A stretch of DNA of 64,000 bases from Diadema setosum (GCA_033980235.1 CM067065.1:7953328-8017327), one strand, 5' to 3'; positions 44,354 through 54,825 are shown, numbered from the stretch's first letter. Program-made: numbers and translations. Notes: generated from the sequence alone by a model not told the origin.

Positions 44354-44477
44354 ATGGCACGAAAAATACTGCATGAAATGTCGTGGAAACTAAGCTTGCT
44401 GGAGATTTCTGTACTTCTGTTAGCTCAAAACATCATATCATGCGCCGCAATGAGAGAGAGTTTGTCTTCTTCAAGCG
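44354..44477 (+). CDS. First exon of a secreted or surface protein (signal peptide), tandem paralogue
   Basis: ATG opens 41 codons plus one base G before GCG|GTAAGA, a good donor. The peptide has a basic start (MARKILHE), then a hydrophobic core LSLLEISVLLLAQNIISCAA, then Ser-rich sequence: a normal signal peptide with likely cleavage after the Cys-Ala-Ala region. The phase 1 ending with G is exactly what exons starting AA, AT or GA in the 4-23 kb locus need. Diverged copies of two blocks of that locus follow in the same order at 50765 and 58535, so I infer the start of a second, paralogous gene. Its later exons are not identified inside the window. Confidence 0.55.
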
Positions 44478-44752
44478 GTAAGATCACACTTTGTAACTTT
44501 GCCTCTTATCCCCAAACGAAAGCATAGATTTCGTGTTGATAAGTGCTGTTGATTTGGTAGTGTTTGGAATGATGTTTTTCGTGTAAGCACTACTCTCTAC
44601 GATTTCTATTATGAAGGTAATAAATCTTCTCTTCGCGAATTAAAACATTCATGGTTAGCGTCTATTCCACAACAGAACTCTAATGCTATACGTATCATGA
44701 TACATTATGGCTTTCAATATTGTATAGATTAGGGAATCCTGCATCACGAAAT

Positions 44753-44784
44753 AGAAGAAGAAGAAGACGAAGAAGAAGAAGAAG

Positions 44785-44815
<31 letters not shown>
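44753..44815. repeat. (GAA)n purine tract
   Basis: About 63 bases of AGA/GAA triplets with one ACG interruption, in the presumed first intron of the signal-peptide gene; triplex-prone. Confidence 0.95.
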
Positions 44816-44819
44816 TAAG

Positions 44820-45215
44820 AACAGATTTTGAAAGGGCATATTGTAAACTTTGAAATTAGGTATAACTCAATTCCAATTAACTCTCCTAACCTATCTAAAT
44901 ATTGGAAAGAAATGACACAACCTGGGAAGTGTGAATTGTGAAAACAGGCCCTAAAGTACAGGGTCTATTCAAGCGAATAATCTTTACCACCCCGTGCTAG
45001 CTGTAGGACAAAAAAAAAAAAAAAAAAAAAAAAAACATGTTGACCATCAGAGCAACAGCAATGAAGGGATTAACATATGAAACTGTAATTTAGCATACGT
45101 CATTAACACATATTGTGGAATATCAATGGCAATATTCAATGCAGTAGCATCACTCTTTCAAAGTTATTGGAGTTGAAAGTGAAGAGTATGGACAGGGTTT
45201 GGGGACGAACACCTA
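44820..45215 (-). mobile_element. Partial MITE, TGTGACC family, reverse orientation
   Basis: Reverse complement of the inner-right part of 7965-8654: CCTAACCTATCTAAATATTG, AATTGTGAAAACAGGCCC, AAGCG, CCGTGCTAGCTGTAGGACAAA and GCAATGAAGGGATTA. It contains a 25-base A run (45010-45034). No ends. Confidence 0.7.
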
Positions 45216-45221
45216 ACTAAC

Positions 45222-45294
45222 GCTTTCAATAGCTCAGTCGGTACAGCACCGATCTAGTAATCCGGAGGTCTCCGGTTCAAATCCCGATGAAAAC
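45222..45294 (+). tRNA. tRNA-Thr(AGT)-like sequence, probably pseudogene or SINE head
   Basis: 73 bases fold approximately as a tRNA: acceptor GCTTTCA / TGAAAAC (6 of 7 pairs), D arm AGCTCAGTCGGTACAGC, anticodon loop CTAGTAA (anticodon AGT), T arm TCCGGTTCAAATCCCGA. Two mismatches in the anticodon stem and one each in other stems argue against a working tRNA. The related minus-strand copy at 46326-46394 supports a SINE origin. Confidence 0.5.
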
Positions 45295-45323
45295 TCATTT
45301 TCTTAGCTCAAAGTTATTATATA

Positions 45324-45560
45324 TGTGACCGAGCATCACAAAAAGAACAAAAAGTCGCACGCACAGATTTAATGTGAGGACTGAAAGCAGGTGAAATGGG
45401 TCAAAACAACCAATCTTGAGTTTTTTCATATTTTCTGGAAAAGCAAATCTTCTTCTACATTATGTTATTTAAAGTGTGGGATCATAGAACAAAAATGAAC
45501 TTCTGTTTTCAGCAGTTTTTCTCAAACATTTGTTGGTGAAATAAGCTACGATTACGTGTT
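45324..45560 (+). mobile_element. Partial MITE, TGTGACC family, left part
   Basis: Begins TGTGACCGAGCATCACAAAA and follows the left third of 7965-8654 (AAAGTCGCAC, GTGAAATGGGTCAA, TTTTTTCATATTTTCTG). The right end is lost. Confidence 0.7.
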
Positions 45561-45899
45561 TTTCATAGCGCCCCCTTTTTTTTTTTATTTCCCGACTCTT
45601 TATGTGCCATGGTAGGAAGCCCCTGTGTGCCACATTATTTTGAGTCACCAAAGTAGTCATGCTTTGCGAAAACATCCTGTTTTTCAAATCCTTGTAACTT
45701 CTAGAGATTTCCGTTAAGCTGGACATAAGTGAGCGAAGTTGTAGAGAAAATACAAACCTTTGCTCTGGTGAAAATGTTATGACAAATCGATGATTGCCTT
45801 TCTTTGAAATGTTCAATTGCTACATTACAGTAAAGACATGACTTTTGCACACAAACCAGCGACAGAAACTAAGAATTTACACGCACATCTATAAAGGAA

Positions 45900-46129
45900 C
45901 ACCGCTTGATAGTCAATCACCGCATAAATGGAAGCTTTATGTGAGACGAACGAAAGCTGGAGAAAAGATTCCAGGCATTTGGCAATTTATACATCGGTTT
46001 GGGTGGGTTTTATGACTTTGAGCAGAATATGCGAAGTTGGCACGTCGTCGACTGATTCGGACGTGCGAACGTGGCACATAAAGATTCTCTTTGTTTGTTT
46101 GGTCAGAAGCCATAGTGTGTGTACGTGTG

Positions 46130-46169
<40 letters not shown>

Positions 46170-46470
46170 TAATCTGACATAAACCCGAGGATGTAAATCA
46201 ACTTTGAAATTAATGTGAGATCGCCGAAGCGATGCAGATTTTTTTTTTTATTGAAATAAAGAAAGGAAAACTGACCAGAAACAAATGATACATATTGAAA
46301 ACTGTGAGCAAAGAAAATGGGTTTTTATCGCAATTCGAACCCCGAGACCTACGAATTAATAGACCGGTGCTCTCTTGACTGAGCTATTGAAAACTTTAGT
46401 TCGGTGTTCGTCCCGTAACCCTTAATTCTCTTTGTTCGATTGATCAGAAGCCAAAGCGTGTTTATGTGTA

Positions 46471-46512
<42 letters not shown>

Positions 46513-46520
46513 TAAAGGAC
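45900..46520. repeat. Two related segments ending in (CA)n
   Basis: TTCTCTTTGTTTGTTTGGTC + AGAAGCCATAGTGTGTGTAC + (CA)n at 46080-46168 is repeated as TTCTCTTTGTTCGATTGATC + AGAAGCCAAAGCGTGTTTAT + (CA)n at 46427-46511. The first is preceded by 46012-46075, which matches 36445-36505 in reverse. Confidence 0.7.
46326..46394 (-). tRNA. tRNA-like sequence, minus strand, probably SINE head
   Basis: Read on the minus strand: TTTCAATAGCTCAGTCAAGA, GAGCACCGGTCTATTAATTC and GGTCTCGGGGTTCGAATTGC, giving pol III box A and box B and a 5' part like the plus-strand copy at 45222. The 3' acceptor strand does not pair. Not a functional tRNA. Confidence 0.45.
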
Positions 46521-47038
46521 AAGTTCACCTTCATAGACATGTGAGTTGAGTGAATGCAACGATATCAGTAGAACACATCAGTGAGAGCTTGACAAAATCG
46601 GACAATCCGTTAAAAAGTTATGCATTTTTGAAGTTTCTGCTCAGTCAAGGCTGGATTAAAAGACTACTATAGCTTGTGATGTCACATGAGGAGAACGATA
46701 TAAAGAAAGAATAAAGAAAATTCAACATATTTCAATTTTACAGAAGGCAGGAGGAATAATATTACCCTTAACATACGTCAGTAGCAAGTCGAAGAAATGT
46801 GCACTTTATTCAAAAAGTAAAGTTTTATGAAATTCTCTTTTTATTTTCCTTATAGTTATACGCATGTGGCATCATACACTGTATTAGTCTTCTCTTTCAG
46901 CAGTGACTGCGCAGATACTTAAAATATTCGTAACTTTTGAACGGATTGTCCAATTTTCCCCAAACTTTCACTGATGTGTTCCACTATTTGCTGCATTCTC
47001 TCAATCCTTATGTATATGAAGGTTGACTTGTCCTTTAA
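46512..47038. mobile_element. MITE, TTAAAGGACAAGTTCACC family, copy 2
   Basis: Ends TTAAAGGACAAGTTCACCTT and complement ending GACTTGTCCTTTAA. It shares AGTAGAACACATCAGTGA, AAAAGTTATGCATTTTTGAA and inverted partners with 2201-2766. It is inserted in a CA array. Confidence 0.85.
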
Positions 47039-47086
47039 CCTGACACACACACACACACAAACACACACACGCATATATATGGATGT

Positions 47087-47113
47087 ATATATATATATAT
47101 ATATGTGTGTGTG

Positions 47114-47151
<38 letters not shown>
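47087..47151. repeat. (TA)n / (GT)n microsatellite
   Basis: TA runs with a GTGTGTGTGTATG interruption; outer flank of the following retroelement. Confidence 0.95.
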
Positions 47152-47154
<3 letters not shown>

Positions 47155-47191
47155 GTTGATAAGGTAGTCCACGTGTTGGCAAGATAAAAAG

Positions 47192-47268
47192 ATAAGTAAC
47201 AAAGCTGCAACAAAGTTCATGCTGTATTCACCAACGGTTTATTTCTTCACACAAATTTTCGAGCGTCT
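47192..47268 (+). repeat. Left 77-bp inverted repeat
   Basis: Exact reverse complement of 50003-50079. Confidence 0.95.
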
Positions 47269-49606
47269 TCTTCGCGTGATATGGGGTCTTATGTTAGTTG
47301 TATGGAGAACAAAGAAGATCCCTATCCAATGGAGAGTAGCAGAAGGTGTGTACATTCAAAAATCGGCGACTTCCAATGAAAAGACAATTACTGACTTCCG
47401 ACCGATTTCTTTGCTTAATGTGGAAGCTAAGCTGTTCTTCGCAATTCAAGCCAAGAGATTAGAACATTATCTTCGAGTGAACGACTACCTAGATGTCTCC
47501 GTGCAGAAAGGAGGAATACGTGGCCATTGTGGCGTATGGGAGCACGTATCTACTCTTTGGGAAACCATCAAAGATGCCAAAACCTGTCAGAAGAACCTCG
47601 CTGTAATTTGGTTGGACCTTGCGAACGCGTACGGTTCCGTTCCCCACGCGGCGATAAGTTTTGCTCTTCGCTGGTACCACGTTCCCGACACTTTTGTTGA
47701 TCTTATTCAATCTTACTACGCCGGATTGTACGCGCGCTTTTCGGTGAAGGATTGGACCTCGGACTGGCAGAAGTTTTCAATTGGCATCTTCATGGGTTGC
47801 ACCTTGTCTCCAATTCTTTTTGTTTCGACTTTCAATCTTTTGAATGACTTTGTCAGCCAAATCTCGACGAAGCAATATCTCTTGAAGAAGAGGGGTATTC
47901 GTGTTCCTGTATTAAAGGAATACATGGATGATATAACCATCTGCACTTCTTCGGTGATCTCGGCGCAGGAGGTTTTGGACAAAGTGAATGAGTTTATGAC
48001 TTGGAGCCGTATGAAAATCAAGGCAGCGAAATCGCGATCGCTTGTATTGGTCCACGGGAAAGTTCGACAAGAAGAACCCTTTGTTGTGGACGGGCAGAGG
48101 ATCCCTGGGATTCATAATACGCCAGTCAAATTCTTAGGACGCAAGATCAATGGAGATTTGAATGACAGGCAGGCTCGCTTGTCCATTGAAAACTCCCTTA
48201 GAAATTGGATGAAACTGCTAGATAAAAGTGTGCTGTCTGGAATCATGAAATGTTGGTGCTATAATCATCTTGTTCTACCTCGGATTCAGTGGCAACTGAT
48301 GATATATGACATTGCGCTTTCACACGTTCAACGAATGGAGACATTGGTGTCGAAGTTGCTTCGAAGGTGGCTTGGGGTCAGCTGTAATCTATCTTCTGTC
48401 GCGCTCTATTGTAAACAGTCGACACTTCGCTTACCTTTGGACAGTCTTACTGGAATTCTGAAGAGAACGGTAGTTAATAGTTTACTCCAACTTCGCGACA
48501 GCGCTGATGAGACGGTACAGAAGATGAAGCCTACGATTCGATGTGGGAGAAAGTGGAGTCCTGAGGAAGCTGTGGAGAGAGCGGAAAGCAGATTGCATTT
48601 TGAGGACATTGCAAGGGGGCAAGTTGGGCGCCAAGGGGTAGGAGTTTCAAAATCCCGCCCATCGCTGGAGAAAATGAGCAAAAAGGAGCGGCGGTGTGAA
48701 GTTGGTAAAATTGTGGCTATGGAGCATGATGACGAATATTTTGTGCGTGCAGTTCAGATGGGGGTGCAGGGGAAGTGGACTTCGTGGGAGAACGTCAAAC
48801 GTCGTGATCTAAAATGGAAGACTTTGTTTGATATGAGTCCTAAACTTATACAATTTGTCATAGGCACGACATATGACACCGTCTCAACCCCTAAAAACCT
48901 CCAGAGATGGGGCCTCGCTGCAAGCGATGCATGTGCCCTGTGTGGAGAGGAGTGCACCACATCACACATTTTGGCTGGTTGCCCCTTGAGTCTACAACAG
49001 GGTCGGTATACTTGGCGACATAATCGTGTGCTGAGAGTTATCCTTCATGGTCTTCAGGAGGAAGTGAGCGCCAGGTCGGAGAATCCAGTTTCTGGAAGCC
49101 CCTCCCACATCATACGTTTCGTACGCCAGGGAGAAACAGTAACCAGGAGTTCGGAAAGAAAGCATATGGGCCTATTGGCTGCAGCAAATGATTGGAAGGT
49201 AAAAGCAGATTTGGACTCTAGACTTGTGTTTCCAGAGCAAATCGCTCTCACAGATTTGAGACCAGACATTGTAATTTACTCAGATGAGAGGAAACTGGTC
49301 GCCATGGTGGAACTCACAGTATGTGAGGAGGGAAACATGCAGAACGCTCACGAGCGAAAAGCAAGGAAGTATGAAGAACTCCAAGCATGCTGTGAGGAAA
49401 ATGGATGGTCTGCTTCAGTGTGGCCGGTAGAGGTAGGGTGCAGGGGGTTTGCATCTCATGCTCTTCTACCTTCCCTCTATCGCCTGGGTGCTAGACGTTC
49501 AAAGGCAAAGGCTCTGGAAAAGGTAGCGTGTAGCGTAGCAGAGAAAGCCTCCTTCCATCTGTGGCTGTTTAGACATTCACAGGCGTGGGGTATTCCCCAT
49601 GCCTAA
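47219..49606 (+). CDS. Reverse transcriptase / restriction-like endonuclease polyprotein (N-terminally truncated)
   Basis: 795 codons without a stop. About residues 18-60 hold the RT start (RTKKIPIQWRVAEGVYIQKS), ~61-70 FRPISLLNVE, motif A LDLANAYGSV at 132-141 with catalytic Asp133, GCTLSPILF at ~193-201, motif C YMDD at 235-238. At 572-588 is C-x2-C-x7-H-x4-C, the CCHC knuckle of R2-type elements. At 681-717 are RPD (Asp683), VELT (Glu698) and RKY (Lys717), the PD-(D/E)xK endonuclease that nicks target DNA for target-primed reverse transcription. All catalytic residues are present. The N-terminal zinc-finger/Myb DNA-binding part usual upstream of the RT is absent, and the first 17 residues come from the inverted repeat, so the ATG is probably not the native start. 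Likely recently active, now 5'-truncated. Confidence 0.9.
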   Translation: MLYSPTVYFFTQIFERLLRVIWGLMLVVWRTKKIPIQWRVAEGVYIQKSATSNEKTITDFRPISLLNVEAKLFFAIQAKRLEHYLRVNDYLDVSVQKGGIRGHCGVWEHVSTLWETIKDAKTCQKNLAVIWLDLANAYGSVPHAAISFALRWYHVPDTFVDLIQSYYAGLYARFSVKDWTSDWQKFSIGIFMGCTLSPILFVSTFNLLNDFVSQISTKQYLLKKRGIRVPVLKEYMDDITICTSSVISAQEVLDKVNEFMTWSRMKIKAAKSRSLVLVHGKVRQEEPFVVDGQRIPGIHNTPVKFLGRKINGDLNDRQARLSIENSLRNWMKLLDKSVLSGIMKCWCYNHLVLPRIQWQLMIYDIALSHVQRMETLVSKLLRRWLGVSCNLSSVALYCKQSTLRLPLDSLTGILKRTVVNSLLQLRDSADETVQKMKPTIRCGRKWSPEEAVERAESRLHFEDIARGQVGRQGVGVSKSRPSLEKMSKKERRCEVGKIVAMEHDDEYFVRAVQMGVQGKWTSWENVKRRDLKWKTLFDMSPKLIQFVIGTTYDTVSTPKNLQRWGLAASDACALCGEECTTSHILAGCPLSLQQGRYTWRHNRVLRVILHGLQEEVSARSENPVSGSPSHIIRFVRQGETVTRSSERKHMGLLAAANDWKVKADLDSRLVFPEQIALTDLRPDIVIYSDERKLVAMVELTVCEEGNMQNAHERKARKYEELQACCEENGWSASVWPVEVGCRGFASHALLPSLYRLGARRSKAKALEKVACSVAEKASFHLWLFRHSQAWGIPHA

Positions 49607-50002
49607 GCATTGTGACGTAACTATGGGATGCGCGGATGCTCCAGACCGCTTGTGTTGCCGATAGTGATACGCGATCTTTCACCATGGAGACGGTACTGTG
49701 AGCTGCGTGCATCTTTTCGAATCAAACAGGTTAGTGAGAAGAGTCGTCTTGCCGGGATCGGTCATGTTTGCAAAAGCATGCCCGATTCTGAAACGATTCT
49801 TTCCTACCCTTTTCACCTTCCGCTCCCCGGCAACTGATGAAGAGAGCGGTGTTGTGGGACTAACCTGTTTTTCAATTTCAGTTTTTGTTGGGCTAACTCC
49901 TGTCGGGGTGTCGCCATTATTTTTGGCCAATGTTTTGGTATTTCATATATATACATACACACACACATATATATATATATATACACTTGAGAAAGGGCGG
50001 CG
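49607..50002 (+). other. 3' untranslated region of the retroelement
   Basis: No frame continues. Contains a (CA)/(TA) run at 49946-49984. The segment 49986-50014 (CTTGAGA, GGGCG, CGCTC, GAAA) can fold as a five-pair stem with flanking core-like boxes. Confidence 0.6.
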
Positions 50003-50074
50003 AGACGCTCGAAAATTTGTGTGAAGAAATAAACCGTTGGTGAATACAGCATGAACTTTGTTGCAGCTTTGTTA

Positions 50075-50079
<5 letters not shown>
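50003..50079 (-). repeat. Right 77-bp inverted repeat
   Basis: Exact reverse complement of 47192-47268; followed by (TA)n to 50125. Confidence 0.95.

Positions 50080-50125
<46 letters not shown>
50076..50125. repeat. (TA)n microsatellite
   Basis: About 50 bases of TA, immediately after the retroelement 3' end; either the target or its tail. Confidence 0.95.
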
Positions 50126-50128
<3 letters not shown>

Positions 50129-50129
50129 A

Positions 50130-50375
50130 AAGTTATATCCGAAGAGTGTGTTCGGAAAAACTGATAAGTCCATTTCGTTAAATTCTTTTAAAATACAATT
50201 TTTCGTAACACTCTGTTACCGTAGAAGGCGGATGAAGTAGAGATCATAATGTCGGTAACCTACGTAATGGAAGGTTCAATTTTTAGAAATCTGCACAGAG
50301 AGGAAAATGTGAATTTGTATAAACCGATAATTCTACTTCTCGTTTTGTTGCAAAGCCGATAAGTCCATCGATCGC
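50130..50375. mobile_element. Diverged MITE related to GAAGAGTTTGTTTGCA family
   Basis: GAAGAGTGTGTTCGGAAAAA CTGATAAGTCCAT at 50137 and GCAAAGCCGATAAGTCCAT near 50360 resemble the ends of 4421-4668, but the second is in a direct rather than inverted relation, so the structure is rearranged. Confidence 0.5.
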
Positions 50376-50764
50376 GGTATGAAATCGGTGCGTGGCAAGT
50401 CTTTTCAAGTTTTAATCAATGCCCATGAAGTTTAGCCTATACGCATGTTGGTTTCGCCTTTCGCGATGCCCTTTTTTCAATGCAAGAGAAACTGCGTTGC
50501 CATGGTAACGGCATATTATGGCCATACATTACGGAATAGCTTTTGGTAATCGAGGTATTTCCGCATTTTTCGAGCAATGATCATGAAATTTGGCGCGCAC
50601 ATTGGCCTTTAGTAAATGTGCAAGCCACATTATTTCATGGCTCAAAAACTGCGGTGCCATGGTATCAATATATTATGGGGATTGATCGGGAAAATATTAA
50701 GGATCGAATGAGTTCCTCAATTTTCAAGCAAGACGCTTACGAAGTTTGGCACACATTGGTGTCG
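50376..50764. other. No gene assigned
   Basis: An open frame of 75 codons at 50543-50770 has no recognisable features. GTTGCCATGGTAACGGC at about 50494 is a near palindrome resembling an RFX (X-box) site. Confidence 0.35.
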
Positions 50765-51070
50765 GGGTAAAGAGGTGAGAGTGTCAAAGATGATAGTGGA
50801 GATGCAGCGCACTCGAATGTGCAACATGCACGAGACGAAGCCGAGTGCACGTTGCATGACATGTTGAATATCCGTACCTTTATTAGTGAATACCAGATAT
50901 TCACAAGTTACAAAATGGACAAGATATTATTATTTGTGATCAAGTTGATTTTGGTGTACCGAATACAAATTGCAGTTTGATATGCTAGATATTGTTGAAA
51001 GATACTTGCAATGTTAGTATTTTTTTTTCATTATATAGGAACGGAAATTCCATGAAACCCAGAGTCGTTA
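50765..51070 (+). repeat. Diverged copy of the 4141-4880 block, with a broken 30-bp exon
   Basis: Carries TAAAGAGGTGAGAGTG, GAGACGAAGCCGAGTGCA, ATTAGTGAATACCAGAT and TTTGATATGCTAGATATTGTTG in the same order as 4141-4880, ending in ATTATATAG|GAACGGAAATTCCATGA at 51039. The exon copy has TGA in the expected phase and no donor. It lacks the MITE found in the first copy. Confidence 0.75.
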
Positions 51071-52183
51071 TGTAAACGTGTGCCCCTGGGGGGTTAATAG
51101 CGTGTACGCGCAAGCGTCCAAAAGGCGCAAGGTACATACTGTCTGCGTTGCTTGATTTTTTCTTTCTTAGAGAGAGAGAGAGAGAGAGAGAAGGGGATAG
51201 GTTAGGGAGGGACATTCTTTCATTCCAATCGTGTTGAACAAAGCCACAAATCAATCATTTTTACACATTAATAGACACAAACACACAGGTACATAAATGA
51301 TAGGGAAGCTGTCTAAAGAAAAATTCCTCAGGAGTATGTGATAAATTGCTGTTAAGAAAAATTCACAGTACTCAGTGTCGTTAACTTTACTAGCCTATTT
51401 TTATGCTATCGTAATTAGCAAGTTGACAAGGTAACAAGATTATTGCATAACAAAATAACCAATAAATTTACAATACTAGCTGTGCAGAGACGATAGACCA
51501 ATTCCACAGTTGTTAATGTTTCGCACGTACATAACCATCAATTATCATCCTATTTACTGCAACATGTATGAAACTGACATGAAAGCTTACTAGTAATTCG
51601 TGAAGAATACACTAATATGTACAATGCACATGTGCAGCATGACGACGTCATCGGCAAGTGCGTATTAAGTTATATAAAATGATCTCAAATTGAGTAAAAA
51701 TAGTTTAAAAAGAAAGACATGAAATTGATCTATTGAAATTACAAGTAACTGGATTACATATAAGAGGGATATCCTTAGTGACACCCGCACCAAATATGAA
51801 CTATATGACCATGACCATTGCATAGATATGAAGTACTTAAAAAACAAACAAACAAATGAAAATGTCCTAATAGCGACTGTTATACCTCAGCCATATCACA
51901 TTGTTCTCTTAACAGGTTTAGAGTACGTCGGAACAGTGTTACACGACAGTTTCACATATTTGGCAAAGTGGCGTGTTTGTACAAAAAATTGAATGCGTCG
52001 CATGTTTACTCTCCTTAAACAATAGTAATTTATTGTGAAAGACTCGTAGAGAGCAAGTTTTAAGGAATGTGAGCATTTTACTTTGACCAATCTATTCTTA
52101 AGACAATAGGCCCTAATTTGAGAGACTACATTTGTATTTAAAAAGAATATGGGGAAAATACTCTCATTTTAGTATTTGCACTT
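51071..52183. other. No gene; (GA)n at 51169-51192
   Basis: AT-rich intronic-looking sequence. Only a short GA tract stands out. Confidence 0.4.
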
Positions 52184-52330
52184 GATTTGACTTTGATTTG
52201 ATTTTATTTCAACACGATAAAAAGCCTGCTATCAGCTTTAAAACTGCTTTTCAGCAAGGCCGTGCATAAGAATTTGCTAAACTTTATAAAAAACAGAGGA
52301 ACAGGTACAAGAATAATAATGAAATTCTGA
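52184..52330 (-). mobile_element. LINE 3' tail, minus strand
   Basis: On the minus strand it ends ...GCTTTTTATCGTGTTGAAAT AAAATCAAATCAAAGTCAAA: an AATAAA-like signal and short tandem tail, as in the CR1/L2-type tail at 26760. Only the 3' end is present. Confidence 0.5.
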
Positions 52331-53010
52331 TAAAACACAATATAGATAGCAACTTGACCTTTGACCATCCGAGCCAAAATCTTTCCCTACGAGCTATTGT
52401 TTAGTAATGGTGGCATGCAAACACCGTGTTTAGTATTGTATGCATTGGGTAATCTCCAAGGTATGAAGGAACTGTGTACTAATATTTCAACAATAGATAG
52501 TAGAATTTCAACATTATACCTGACATTGATCTTATGGCCTGTATAATGAATCGCACCTGGCACAGAAACGAGGTGTTGCTCGCTAACCAGTTTTCCGGTC
52601 GCACTCTGATTTCCCATCGTTTTCCTTCCTTTTGGATCTGCTTGATAAATCACGTCGCTCTCTGATTTCCCACTTTTCCTTCCTTTTCGATTTGTCGGAA
52701 AGCTGTGCGTCATTACACTTGAGCCCGGTCGTTTGGCGAAACGCCATGCTGCGCAGGAAGATGTGACGAATCTTCAGTTTATCGCGGTATTATATTTGAA
52801 TATCTCTTTCTACGTCAAAAAAGTAAACAACGGCAATTACAATATTATCATCCTCACTGCACCATGACAAACTTATAATGTGGACGTCCCAAAAGCAAGC
52901 AATATTAGTGTGATACTGCGCGTAATGAATAATGGGCACTGCGTGTGAGCAATGCTTGCGCCCGCGTGATTGACTTTGGTAATGACATGGCCCAGAAAAA
53001 TCACGGGACC
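52331..53010. other. No gene assigned
   Basis: TTCCCATCGTTTTCCTTCCT TTTGGATCTG and TTTCCCACTTTTCCTTCCTT TTCGATTTG (52610 and 52666) form a short direct repeat. No gene is supported. Confidence 0.35.
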
Positions 53011-53017
53011 AGCTTTT

Positions 53018-53085
53018 GACCAATCACAGGCTGAAAATGTCATAGGCAGAAAACCGAGTTGGACAGACTCTCTTTATATACGGAA
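53018..53085 (+). promoter_or_regulatory. CCAAT-TATA promoter-like arrangement
   Basis: GACCAATCACAGG at about 53016 and CTCTTTATATACGGA at about 53070, some 55 bases apart, then a donor-like TTAG|GTGAGC at 53103. The order and spacing suit a core promoter, but no coding exon follows. Confidence 0.25.
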
Positions 53086-54593
53086 CTGGTTAGTACGAAT
53101 TAGGTGAGCCTAGTAACCTCTCAAATCACCTTCCACACGTACTGATATTTTGTTCTTCTTCTTCTATTTCTTCTCTATGCCTCCCCGAATCTAATGTATA
53201 TGTTAGCTCAAAGAAAAAAAGACGACAGATCTAATCTATTAACGTGACCGTCATCCCTGACTTTAGTCTGACGTCTTAACTGAATTCACGTTATCGATCA
53301 TATCCCCTAAACGATTTTTTGTTTCAATGAAATTTACATGTCATACAGTACAAGGTCTATCGTTTCATTTCAATGAAATTTATCTGTACACAACAAATTT
53401 ATACATTTTCTTTCATTTTTTTTTTGCGTATGTTATAGGTCATTTGGAGAACTTGATCAATGTTCAAGATTGAAGTCAATGCAACTGAATATAACGTTAA
53501 ACTAGGACGTCAAAGTTGAAATTCCGCGCGCATGTGTCATGGCGATATACATTGCAATTATGCCCCCAAGCCGCTGATTTTGATTCCATTTTAGCTCGTT
53601 AGGTTGGACAATAACCCCGCTTTTTTTTATATATTATTATTTTGAAGGCTGACGTGTTGTAAATATCATTTCATGAAACGTTGAATCGCGCGAAACGAAA
53701 ACGCATAAAATTTCTTTATGAATTGAAGAGAAAGGGAAAGTAAAAAATGACATCATCAAACACAAACTTTACTTGAACGTATATCACTTATCCTTGGCCA
53801 ATTTTCACCTCAGAATTTTAATTGGATGGGGTCATCACCTCGTTGAAATTCAAACGTAGGGAAGATATTGCGTAATACACAATACCGCCCTTCTTTGGCA
53901 AAAGGAAGCAAGTGACATTTTTATGGATATTGACTTTTCTATCAATTTTACATATTTGAGGCATGCTCTGTTTAACTGAAAAATTCAAAAGTTACAATTT
54001 TGGCACATTTGTAATATATTTCGGTGGAAAGGAAGCAAGTGTACAAATTAAATTGCATGAAAATGGCAAAGCAAAGCAAGTTACAAGCTCATAGTATGAT
54101 TGTCACTTGCTTCCCTTTGCCAACATACCGTCAATCCCTCGTTTGAGGCGAGACCCCACTTCCATGAAGCTGATGGGGTGATATACCTCGCTAAAGATTT
54201 TTCGTTTGGGAGTTGGGAGTCGAAGTATTTGTCCATTGCAAATTAACTTTCTGCTCAGGCGTGACAAACCTGGAGGCCAAGCCAGGGTTTAATGACTCCA
54301 GCAGCTGTCGTATTACGTAAGAGCATGATAAGGATATCTGCCTGTGGCAGACCATTCAAAGTGAACTCAATTTTCTCTATCCTTTCTAAAGTTTTCAGTT
54401 TCATATTCTATTGAGAAATTCTATGGTTATCCATTTTACATTTCGAACGAAAAAATTTGACCCGTAAATAACGAAAATACAGGAATAAGAAGGAGAGCAT
54501 TGCCAGTTTGCCGGTGCTGACAATGTGCTATTTGGCAGTGAGTTACAACGGGGAGGTGATACTACTACCTCCCTGGTTACAATCAGCCTGATG

Positions 54594-54660
54594 AGAAAGA
54601 GAGAGAGAGGGAGAGAGAGAGAGAGAGAGGGGGGGAGATGGGGGAGGGAGAAGGGGAGAG
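54594..54660. repeat. (GA)n purine tract
   Basis: GAGAGAGAGAGG repeats followed by GGGGGAGATGGGGGAGGGAG. Confidence 0.92.
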
Positions 54661-54825
54661 ACAAAATGGAATGACAATAGTTCCAGTCACTGCAGTACAG
54701 GCATGCTCTGTCTGCATACGCTGAATGTCTACACTCACACACACACACGTACACACACACACACACGCACCATGGAGCTGCATAGCCCATGCCAAAACCA
54801 AAACAATCTCCTCCTCTCGCGGTGC

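Larger units (their letters stand above)
47192..50079 (+). mobile_element. R2-type (RLE) non-LTR retroelement in 77-bp inverted repeats
   Basis: A 2.9-kb unit bounded by perfect 77-bp inverted repeats: 47192-47268 and 50003-50079 (containing GTTTATTTCTTCACACAAAT and complement). The right copy is the element's own 3' end, running into (TA)n. The left copy is the same end in reverse, also facing a TA array, and joins directly to the coding region at the start of the RT. So the 5' part of the element is missing and replaced by an inverted 3' end. This may be two head-to-head truncated insertions, or a real terminal structure. Confidence 0.8.
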
